From contig JASFHH010000037.1 of the NCBI GenBank assembly GCA_050123335.1, forward strand, positions 1 to 16,590: DNA of 16,590 nucleotides, in the 5' to 3' direction. This document shows, in pieces, positions 1-5,536 of the stretch; within the stretch, counting starts at the first letter, position 1; the number at the start of each line of letters is the position of its first letter. A program made the position numbers and the translations under genes. The notes under the pieces are model-generated. The model worked only from the letters and a program-made list of their open reading frames with translations, was not told where the DNA came from and ran no database searches. The stretch is from JASFHF01 sp050123335 (GTDB lineage: Bacteria > Pseudomonadota > Gammaproteobacteria > UBA12402).

Positions 1-141
1 ATCAAGGTATCTATTAAAAAGATCCATTGTTATTTTAATTATTACCGTAGCTTGGTATTAACCTTCCATGCTAATATTCATAGATAAGGTCGGATTGTAT
101 ATTATGTGGAATTGTTTAGCAAATGTAGATATTACCATTAT

Positions 142-158
142 GGGGTCAAACCTTGAAT
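142..158. repeat. Partial copy of GGGGTCAA-type repeat
   Basis: The motif GGGGTCAAACCTTGAAT matches 15 of 17 bases of the arm GGGGTCAAGGCTTGAAT of the long inverted repeat between tolA and tolB (12387-12488). It lies 16 bases beyond the stop codon of the YARHG-domain gene, just as the tolA copy lies at the end of tolA. No inverted partner is visible in bases 1-141, so this is a single arm or a fragment. The rest of bases 1-173 shows no gene. Confidence 0.4.
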
Positions 159-173
159 CTCAAGCTCTAACAC

Positions 174-1205
174 TTAATGCTTGATTTGATTAATAATAAT
201 CGCGATCGCTTTCTTATCATCCTTAGAAAGCATCGCATTGCTATAGCTTGGGTTGCGGACATACCACCACTGCTTGTCAAAATATGCTTGAAGCTTAGGA
301 TTCTTAAACACCCGTCCATATTGAGCGAAAATCATATTTTTTAATAAATTTAGCTTTGCCTTGGTAAGTTTTTTTACGATAGTTTTATCATCTATTATTT
401 TATAAATAAACCGATAACGCAGATAATCCTGGCCAGTCTGCAGGCATAAATCAAAATCTTTTGTGGGATGAAAATTTTTAAGATCCCAAACATATTTTCT
501 ATTGGCCTTCGAGCCAATTATTTTAACACCTGGCGGCGTTGACTCGAAATATTGAGACTCTCGTGCTGGTAATTCACGACACATGCGTGTAGGCACATTC
601 GGAATCACTTCAATCTTCATGTAACCAATTTTGCCGCCTTGCCACATCGCCCCAGTTTTTAATACATATGATGCATATGAGTGACCAAGAGCATTGACAG
701 TAATACCCGTAGAATATTCATGACGTATTTTAAGCGTTTGTTTTGGTGCAAATACAATATTCCAAATATAAGCATGCTTATAATACATTTCTTTATCACG
801 TCTAGCAGCAATTTTATACCGTTTTACCGGAACTAACACTCCGTTAACCCAAACCGAAAAATCATAAACCAGAGGATCACCAACGTTCGCTGAATAACCA
901 TAAGGAGTGACTATTTCACCAATCCGCTCCCGCACAGGTAATGGAAAGCCCATTCTGAATTTGAGTGTTTTATCTTGCGTGTTTTTAAAAGTAAAAAGGC
1001 ATGTTACATGCCATGCTCCTTTAAAATTTTTTCGATTAATGTCATTACCTCGGAGTACGATATAATTATTTACCATTTTAACGCCAGACTGTTTGATTGG
1101 AAAAGGTAATGCACCAGATCCGCCAAACGCAGTATCGTCAGCCTTGGCAACCACAACACATAATAAAACCACAACTGATACACAAAACAACAAGTTCTTC
1201 ATCAT
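174..1205 (-). CDS. Secreted DUF4424-like protein with C-terminal YARHG domain
   Basis: This encodes a protein of 343 residues with an N-terminal signal peptide: MMKN, then a hydrophobic stretch, ending near VVVAKA before DD. The middle part, with NNYIVLRGNDI, a FTFKNT...FRMGFPLP stretch and repeated beta-type segments, resembles DUF4424-type extracytoplasmic proteins. The last 55 or so residues (NMIFAQYGRVFKNPKLQAYF, then WWYV) match the YARHG domain, an extracellular module of unknown function. I chose the ATG at 1203-1205 because AAAGGA lies 8 bases upstream; a GTG one codon earlier (to 1208) is possible. The product should act in the periplasm or outside the cell. It lies downstream of the XRE gene on the same strand, but 340 bases away, so it probably has its own promoter. 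Function unknown; the YARHG assignment is firmer than the DUF4424 one. Confidence 0.75.
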   Translation of the reverse strand: MMKNLLFCVSVVVLLCVVVAKADDTAFGGSGALPFPIKQSGVKMVNNYIVLRGNDINRKNFKGAWHVTCLFTFKNTQDKTLKFRMGFPLPVRERIGEIVTPYGYSANVGDPLVYDFSVWVNGVLVPVKRYKIAARRDKEMYYKHAYIWNIVFAPKQTLKIRHEYSTGITVNALGHSYASYVLKTGAMWQGGKIGYMKIEVIPNVPTRMCRELPARESQYFESTPPGVKIIGSKANRKYVWDLKNFHPTKDFDLCLQTGQDYLRYRFIYKIIDDKTIVKKLTKAKLNLLKNMIFAQYGRVFKNPKLQAYFDKQWWYVRNPSYSNAMLSKDDKKAIAIIINQIKH

Positions 1206-1208
1206 CAC

Positions 1209-1545
1209 ATAAATCCTTTTATAAGGGATAATACAACACCTTTAGGAAAAGAATAAACAATCCAAACTCAAAAAGCAAGCCATCACTGTATGAAGTTAAT
1301 TGATGTCTATACCGATCTCCAATGAAGATGCGAGATTTATAGAAAAAGCTAATATTGATATTAAATTGGGACTCGCGATTTTACAATCAGCTTGTTTATG
1401 TAAAATCGCGAGTCAGCAAGCATCTGCTGGACTTAAAAGAACACAGCTCTTACATGCGCAGTAGCTGCCACAGAAACTTAATAAGTAATTTGTCAGTCAC
1501 AAATACCGCATATCGAAGTATAATGGGCATATTCCTTAAGAATAT
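1209..1545. other. Gene-free stretch with one perfect hairpin repeat
   Basis: No convincing coding sequence is visible in these 337 bases. An apparent + strand reading frame from 1355 runs into the antisense of the XRE gene and has no known motif. The stretch holds the 15-base inverted repeat listed separately (1370-1414), the leader and presumed promoter of the YARHG gene, and a weak AT-rich 6-base dyad (ATATTC/GAATAT, 1529-1545) just past the XRE stop codon. Confidence 0.5.
1370..1414. repeat. Perfect 15-base inverted repeat, 15-base loop
   Basis: GACTCGCGATTTTAC at 1370-1384 is the exact reverse complement of 1400-1414, with a 15-base spacer. The arm is richer in CpG (CGCG) than its AT-rich surroundings. 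There is no T-run on either side, so it is not a classical intrinsic terminator. It could be a miniature inverted-repeat element, a recombination or protein-binding site, or a stabilising 3' hairpin for the XRE transcript. Only one copy is in the window. Confidence 0.6.
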
Positions 1546-2217
1546 TTATTTCTGTTTCAATTCCCGGCGATGCCAAAGAATAACTGCCAAGTTAGCTATT
1601 TCAACATTAGACAAACAAAAAGGTTTTTGGGTATTAGAATTAGCACAGATTAAGTCATAGTGATTTTTTTCGGTTCCGAGCTGCAATTTTCTTAATAAAA
1701 TTTCACCTGTTTTTAATTGCACAATACAAGGCTGGCCTACCAAAGTTTTATAAGTCCGCTTCGGTACAATTTCTCCGGCAACAACATCTCCAGATAAAAA
1801 TTGCGGCAGCATGGCATCGTCATCAAGAGTCAAATATAACGGATTTGCAACATGTTTGCAGAAAAGTGCCAATTCATCTTTAATGCATTTTTCTGCTGAC
1901 GCCTCTTCTGATTGAATGGTATAATCTTTTAATTCCTCTTTTGCTTTATATCCCCTAATCTTTTTTGGTTCATCACCAAGACCATACATCAACCATTCAA
2001 ACGAACATTGCAACCCTTCTGCTTCAAAAGCCGGCAAAAGTTTTTTCGCACGCTTTTCTGGTAAACCACCATATTTTCCCACTTCCCAACCTTTATAAGT
2101 ATGTGATGATACACCAGCAATCTCAGCTGCTTCTTTTCGGTCAAAACGAACCATTTCCCTTGCCTGCTGCAGTCTTTTGCCTTTTTCCCTAGATAAACTA
2201 TTTGATACTTTTGTCAT
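1546..2217 (-). CDS. XRE-family repressor with S24/LexA-like C-terminal domain
   Basis: This 223-residue protein is a CI-like phage/ICE-type repressor. Residues 12-80 hold an HTH_XRE domain (KRLQQAREMV..KEAAEIAGVSSHTYKGWE) ending in EWLMYGLGDEP, a tail common in phage repressors. Residues 125-215 look like the S24 peptidase fold (YLTLDDDAMLPQFLSGDVVAGE...GEILLRKL). The serine expected in the GxSM position is Ala135, and the expected lysine is Arg176 (or shifted to Lys177), so self-cleavage is probably lost. I chose the ATG at 2215-2217, which has AGGA 10 bases upstream; a TTG at 2238 is a longer alternative. The gene is divergent from the csrA paralogue at 2449 across a 231-base region with dyad sequences, suggesting that it represses csrA and itself. 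Its target and inducer are unknown. Confidence 0.8.
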   Translation of the reverse strand: MTKVSNSLSREKGKRLQQAREMVRFDRKEAAEIAGVSSHTYKGWEVGKYGGLPEKRAKKLLPAFEAEGLQCSFEWLMYGLGDEPKKIRGYKAKEELKDYTIQSEEASAEKCIKDELALFCKHVANPLYLTLDDDAMLPQFLSGDVVAGEIVPKRTYKTLVGQPCIVQLKTGEILLRKLQLGTEKNHYDLICANSNTQKPFCLSNVEIANLAVILWHRRELKQK

Positions 2218-2268
2218 TACCAATAATTCCTGTAGCAAATCTCCTACAAAAAAATACGAAATAATCTA

Positions 2269-2329
2269 CTACGATTTTGTATCAAATACTGCTATAGTAA
2301 GCTTGGTTAACTTTGATATATTATCGTAG
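2269..2329. promoter_or_regulatory. Inverted half-sites CTACGAT/ATCGTAG, candidate operators
   Basis: CTACGAT at 2269-2275 and its exact reverse complement ATCGTAG at 2323-2329 lie in the region between the divergent XRE and csrA genes, 54 bases apart (about five helical turns). The right-hand site falls inside the spacer of the predicted csrA promoter, where a bound repressor would block RNA polymerase. A further short dyad, TGTAG/CTACA (2231-2248), lies in the XRE leader. Binding by the XRE protein is inferred from position only. Confidence 0.4.
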
Positions 2330-2341
2330 CAATAATATAAA
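2313..2341 (+). promoter_or_regulatory. Predicted sigma-70 promoter of the first csrA
   Basis: TTGATA (2313-2318), a 17-base spacer and TATAAA (2336-2341) form a near-consensus promoter pointing at csrA. Transcription would start near 2348 and give a leader of about 100 bases, ending in the strong ribosome site GAAGGAG (2436-2442). Confidence 0.6.
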
Positions 2342-2448
2342 GCAATAATTGGATAAAAAATAAACATTATCGCCATTTAAAATAACCAAACAATAATAAC
2401 ACAGAGTGTGTTTTTTTAAATAAATTTCTCACAAAGAAGGAGCCAATA

Positions 2449-2625
2449 ATGCTAATTCTAAGTAGACGCATAAACGAAAGCATCATCATAAACGATGATG
2501 TAAAAATAAAAATCCTGGATGTACAAAAATATCAAGTACGCATAGGCATTGAGGCCCCCATTGAGGTTCCTGTAAATCGCAAAGAAATATGGCTTCGCAT
2601 GCAGGATCATCAAGAAAAGGAATAA
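2449..2625 (+). CDS. csrA: CsrA-family translational regulator (58 residues)
   Basis: This small RNA-binding regulator works as a dimer that binds GGA motifs in mRNA leaders to block or stabilise translation. The protein starts MLILSRRINESIIINDDVKI and carries the family landmarks: LxLxR at the N-terminus (Leu4, Arg6), QVRIGIEAP at 29-37 and VNRKEI with the RNA-binding Arg44. At 58 residues it is slightly shorter than the usual 60-70, with a short acidic tail. The ATG is preceded by GAAGGAG with a 6-base gap. It departs from canonical CsrA (NESIIIND in place of GETxxIGD), as in CsrA paralogues on mobile elements. It is divergent from the XRE/S24-like gene and convergent with the AbiE pair. 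It is probably a specialised paralogue rather than the main cellular CsrA. Confidence 0.9.
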   Translation: MLILSRRINESIIINDDVKIKILDVQKYQVRIGIEAPIEVPVNRKEIWLRMQDHQEKE

Positions 2626-2723
2626 GCTGATTAAAATGGGTTGTGAGCGAAATGAAACATCTGTAATGACATTTATTGGTCAATATGATAAATTCATATC
2701 GAAAAACTATTCAATATTACAAC

Positions 2724-3638
2724 CTACAGCTCTAAAATATTTTTCAATGACTCAAGCGATATGGATCTCTTTTTAGTTTCCATCTTCCGTATATTTGCTA
2801 ATTTCCACTGAATTGCCGGCAATTGCTGAATATGAGGCAAATCTATTAAACTCCAATCAGGTTCACCTTGCTTAATAGAGCACAAAAATAACCTTTCCTT
2901 TTCGGTTAATTCTTTTTGAATAATCCCAAGAAGTTTTTCTCGAGTTTCTAATAGTTCTTCTAGAGTCACTGATATATTAGTCATCCCTGCAAATTCTTTA
3001 AAGAATATATCGCTAATGTTAATTAAGTTAGGATTCAATAATTCAGACATGGGTCGAGGGCTGCTTGCCAAATATACAATAAAAGCTTTGCGAATATCAT
3101 CACTGATTTTCTCATGATCAAGCAATAATTTAACATCAAATAAATCTCTTGGATGCTGGCGATCTAATGCAGCACAAATTTTTCCACCATATACGTCAGC
3201 CTTAGACATGGTATTAATTTTAAACGATTGCAAAAATTGATCCTGTAACTGTTTGCAAAGTCTTTGTGTAGCAGGCTCAAAAACATAACCGCGTAAAACT
3301 AGATTAGGTTCTATTTTTACTTCAACATCTTCTTTAAAAATTCGCAATTTTGACAATTGTTTATCTTTATTAGTATAGTGTCTTTTTATATTAATATTTT
3401 TATCTACCTTTTGAATCGCATAGACTAAATTTTCCAGTGCTTGTGTCAAATTCAACAAAAACTGTTCCCGTGGTTCAACAGGAAGATAGCTCAAATCAAT
3501 ATCAACAGAAAGCCTAGGTGCATTTTGATAAAAAAAATTAATGGCGGTCCCACCCTTCAAAGCAAAAACTTCGTATTCATTCAAAACAGGTAAAATGTCC
3601 AGCAGGAATGCAACCTGCTTTAAATAATTTTCTCTCAT
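2724..3638 (-). CDS. abiEii: AbiEii nucleotidyltransferase toxin of a type IV toxin-antitoxin system
   Basis: The product is 304 residues, within the usual size of AbiEii/AbiGii toxins, which are nucleotidyltransferase-fold proteins of phage abortive-infection systems that arrest growth. The conserved motifs are all present: FALKGGTAINFF (GGT, 29-31), RLSVDIDLSY (DID, 46-48, the metal-binding pair), Lys153 in GGKICAAL, and DRQHPRDLFDVK (159-170). It starts only 3 bases after the stop codon of the upstream abiEi gene, so the two are almost certainly co-translated. No frameshift or missing motif is seen, so the toxin is probably active. The C-terminal part (from about 200) is less conserved. 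The stop is TAG, and a 98-base convergent gap separates it from the first csrA. Confidence 0.92.
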   Translation of the reverse strand: MRENYLKQVAFLLDILPVLNEYEVFALKGGTAINFFYQNAPRLSVDIDLSYLPVEPREQFLLNLTQALENLVYAIQKVDKNINIKRHYTNKDKQLSKLRIFKEDVEVKIEPNLVLRGYVFEPATQRLCKQLQDQFLQSFKINTMSKADVYGGKICAALDRQHPRDLFDVKLLLDHEKISDDIRKAFIVYLASSPRPMSELLNPNLINISDIFFKEFAGMTNISVTLEELLETREKLLGIIQKELTEKERLFLCSIKQGEPDWSLIDLPHIQQLPAIQWKLANIRKMETKKRSISLESLKNILEL

Positions 3639-3641
3639 AAT

Positions 3642-4418
3642 TTATTCCACTGTGATTTTAGGAACTGATATTTGATATTTAGAATCAAAGATTCCACCTG
3701 CACCAACTTTTCTTTTGCCTGATCCTAAAGTAATTTTTTTCATATTAAGGTCTTCTAGCCAATCATGCTGGCATCTTTCTGCCAGATGCAAAAAAAGCCT
3801 TTTTGCTAAAACAGAATAACATTGTTCTAATAATATTTGCACAACCTCAGGCCGCAAACGAGATAAATTTTCCATGAATAAATAGGCTTCTTCATAGGTA
3901 TGTTTTCGCGGTACATTGGCAAGAAATTCAAGAATAGCTCGTTCAGGAGAAGATAATTGTAATTCAATATCATGCAATTGCCAAGTTATTAATCCTTCTT
4001 GAGATTCTTCTGTAAAAAGTTTATGCGTTAAAACATTAAATTGCGTTGGACACTCTGAAATCTTATTCAGCCAAGCAGGCAAAGAAACTTTTTGCGTTAG
4101 ATATAAATCGATCTGATGTACTGTTTGCACAGGAACATAATGCGATTTTCCTAGAAATTGTAATGCTGTTTTACCACCTATATGTAACGGCAATTTTAAT
4201 TGCTGCTGCAACACAGAAACAACATCATACCAAGCAACTTTTTTACCGCTTCGCTTATATAACTTATTTGACACTTTTTCTAACCAACCAGCATGAACAT
4301 ACCACCACGCTAATTTAGCAGTGATCCCATGCTCATTCAGCCATTGGCTTGAAAGCAAAACACTATTCTGTGCCTGCTTTACAAGTAAGTTTATTTTTGA
4401 AGGGTTTTCTCTAGTCAT
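3642..4418 (-). CDS. abiEi: AbiEi antitoxin, winged-helix transcriptional autorepressor
   Basis: The product is 258 residues and is the antitoxin partner of the following AbiEii gene. In characterised AbiE systems AbiEi has an N-terminal winged helix that binds inverted repeats in its own promoter, and a C-terminal domain needed for antitoxicity. Here residues 8-60 form the HTH (SSQWLNEHGITAKLAWWYVH..LEKVSNKLYKR). The conserved GGKTALQFLG follows at 81-90, and the C-terminus GSGKRKVGAGGIFDSKYQIS is typical of the AbiEi_3 type. The ATG at 4416-4418 has no ribosome site. A promoter placed only a few bases upstream suggests a leaderless mRNA. Confidence 0.9.
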   Translation of the reverse strand: MTRENPSKINLLVKQAQNSVLLSSQWLNEHGITAKLAWWYVHAGWLEKVSNKLYKRSGKKVAWYDVVSVLQQQLKLPLHIGGKTALQFLGKSHYVPVQTVHQIDLYLTQKVSLPAWLNKISECPTQFNVLTHKLFTEESQEGLITWQLHDIELQLSSPERAILEFLANVPRKHTYEEAYLFMENLSRLRPEVVQILLEQCYSVLAKRLFLHLAERCQHDWLEDLNMKKITLGSGKRKVGAGGIFDSKYQISVPKITVE

Positions 4419-4792
4419 ACTAGATTATTTATCATAAACATCAACTATTTGCAAGATTTAGTTTACAAAAATAAGAATATAACGCTCGGCGCCAATAGAC
4501 TACAAAGAATAATTTACGCACAGCCATGCGGTATAACACATCATGTGTAAATCCATTTGGCTCCATCCAAAAATGCTGCAGTAGCTGTGCGCAATATCCT
4601 TATAGCAAAATGTCCAAAATTTTAACAGGTTATTTTGGATTATTTTTTTGTGAGAAATTGGATATTTTTTGCGGCTGGAGATAAATTGTACCAACATAAA
4701 ATAGATTGTTGGGTTATTAGAATCTTCTTTGAAAAATCAATTGTTTTTAGATAGCTACAAATTTGAGGTGTTATTAAAGCACTTTTAAATTA
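4419..4792. other. Gene-free stretch between abiEi and the second csrA
   Basis: These 374 bases hold the abiE promoter region and the downstream side of csrA. A 65-codon open frame on the minus strand (4500-4697) shows no family motif, is rich in Cys, Trp and Tyr and looks non-coding. A short inverted repeat CGCACAGC/GCTGTGCG (4517-4524 and 4584-4591) and an AT-rich dyad TCCAAAAT/ATTTTGGA (4613-4639) followed by seven T bases on the + strand are visible. Neither has an obvious gene to serve. Confidence 0.4.
4426..4454 (-). promoter_or_regulatory. Candidate abiE promoter giving a leaderless transcript
   Basis: Reading on the minus strand, TTGCAA (4449-4454), a 17-base spacer and TAAATA (4426-4431) match a sigma-70 promoter. 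A start 6-7 bases past the -10 box would fall at or next to the abiEi ATG (4418), which fits the missing ribosome site. AbiEi autorepression sites would be expected here; no strong inverted repeat is seen. Confidence 0.4.
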
Positions 4793-4993
4793 CTACTCTT
4801 TCCCAATTGATTTCGTATTGGATGAAATTCCTTCACGCTGTATTTTCGAAAATATTTCTTGCCGATACACTTTTATTGCTTTAGGTGCTTCAAATCCCAA
4901 TTTCACTTGATTGCCTTGATTTCTTAATACAACCACCTTAATTGCCCCATCAATAACAACTGTTTCACCCAATTTTCTACTTAGAACCAACAT
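4793..4993 (-). CDS. csrA: CsrA-family translational regulator (66 residues, canonical)
   Basis: This second CsrA is closer to the classical form: MLVLSRKLGETVVIDGAIKV, then NQVKLGFEAPKAIKV and YRQEI with Arg44. All residues of the RNA-binding strands (Leu4, Arg6, Arg44) are kept. The correct start is the ATG at 4991-4993, preceded by GCAGGAG with a 6-base gap; a longer frame to 5035 adds 14 residues that no CsrA has. The GGA in the ribosome site is a potential CsrA target, allowing autoregulation as in E. coli. A second GGA on the same strand lies about 90 bases upstream, at the foot of a small GGATA/TATCC hairpin (5069-5082). The gene stands alone, 374 bases from abiEi and divergent from the small winged-helix gene. 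Confidence 0.93.
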   Translation of the reverse strand: MLVLSRKLGETVVIDGAIKVVVLRNQGNQVKLGFEAPKAIKVYRQEIFSKIQREGISSNTKSIGKE

Positions 4994-5017
4994 AATTAAC
5001 TCCTGCAATAAATAAAG

Positions 5018-5119
5018 TTTATTGTAACTACTCACGTCTATTTATAAATTTCTTCAAACAAAACCATAGGATAAATATATCCGAGCCGGTAAAGTTACAG
5101 CTTGGCTGGCTCGCTTTTT
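5018..5119 (+). ncRNA. Candidate small RNA: promoter-like boxes, hairpins and terminator
   Basis: On the + strand, TTTATT (5018-5023), 17 bases and TTTATA (5041-5046) could start a transcript near 5053. It would contain a GGATA/TATCC hairpin (5069-5082, with an AGGA motif) and end at a terminator-like stem: CGAGCCGGT (5082-5090) pairs with GGCTGGCTCG (5104-5113), including two G-T pairs, followed by C and five T bases (5115-5119). No + strand gene lies upstream, so the terminator is unexplained unless a short RNA of about 65 bases is made. It would lie antisense to the csrA leader. Speculative; the stem plus T-run is the firm part. Confidence 0.3.
5082..5119 (+). terminator. Rho-independent terminator-like hairpin without upstream gene
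   Basis: The outer stem CGAGCC/GGCTCG is six perfect pairs, extended by G-T, G-C and T-G pairs, with a loop of about 14 bases and a T5 tract one base after the stem. On the minus strand the stem is not followed by T bases, so it points in the + direction. Confidence 0.5.
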
Positions 5120-5166
5120 ATATTAATAATCATACCAATGGTAGCACTAATTTTCATAAACCCTTA

Positions 5167-5195
5167 TTGATACGAATTTTTAGCTATTTTAGTAT
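5167..5195 (+). promoter_or_regulatory. Predicted promoter of the small winged-helix gene
   Basis: TTGATA (5167-5172), 17 bases, TAGTAT (5190-5195). The predicted leader holds a direct repeat AATGTGGT (5237-5244 and 5249-5256, spaced by 12), which could be a binding site for the encoded regulator. Confidence 0.55.
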
Positions 5196-5278
5196 AGTCA
5201 TATTTTAAAAGTAATAAATATATAGCTTTTGCATAAAATGTGGTGTTTAATGTGGTATTTTTAGCCTAGGAGAATAAT

Positions 5279-5536
5279 GTGACCGAAATGGGACTAACAG
5301 AAATTAAGATGCTGCTAAAATTATATGAGAAACCTTTAAATAAAACGAATTTAGCAAAAATATTTTGGAGAATCAAAAAAAGCACAAGAGAAGAAATATT
5401 GAAAAATTTAATGTTAAATAATTTAATATATGCAAAAGAAATGCCAAAACCGAAAACAAAAAAAACTCCAATATATTATTTTTTAACAGAAAAAGGAACG
5501 ATCTGGATATCTAACTATATTATGCACTTACCCTAA
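5279..5536 (+). CDS. Small winged-helix DNA-binding protein
   Basis: The 85-residue basic protein starts at GTG, chosen because AGGAG (5268-5272) lies 6 bases upstream; the ATG one base earlier is followed at once by a stop. The sequence TEIKMLLKLYEKPLNKTNLAKIFW...EILKNLMLNNLIYAKE... then PIYYFLTEKGTIW reads as helix, helix-turn-helix, then a beta wing. This is the layout of MarR- or PadR-like winged-helix proteins, but too short for a precise family. It is AT-rich, with a very high lysine content. It converges on the PAS-LuxR gene, and the two stop codons share the bases CTAA (5533-5536). It may regulate its own promoter or the neighbouring cassette; both are guesses. Confidence 0.65.
   Translation: MTEMGLTEIKMLLKLYEKPLNKTNLAKIFWRIKKSTREEILKNLMLNNLIYAKEMPKPKTKKTPIYYFLTEKGTIWISNYIMHLP

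Noticed and set aside
1370..1414. Intrinsic terminator of the XRE gene
   Set aside because: The stem is strong but no run of T follows on the minus strand, so the terminator call was not made.
2486..2683. Minus-strand open frame over the first csrA
   Set aside because: It is the antisense of csrA, whose + strand product matches the CsrA family along its length and has a strong ribosome site.
4613..4649. AT-rich hairpin with T7 as a terminator on the + strand
   Set aside because: The stem is only A/T-rich with weak pairing and there is no + strand gene upstream.
4500..4697. 65-codon open frame on the minus strand
   Set aside because: No family motif, unusual Cys/Trp/Tyr content, no clear ribosome site; probably chance in a non-coding gap, though a decayed gene cannot be excluded.
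4994..5035. N-terminal 14-residue extension of the second CsrA
   Set aside because: CsrA proteins begin at MLxLxR, and the internal ATG has an ideal ribosome site; the extension is an open-frame artefact.
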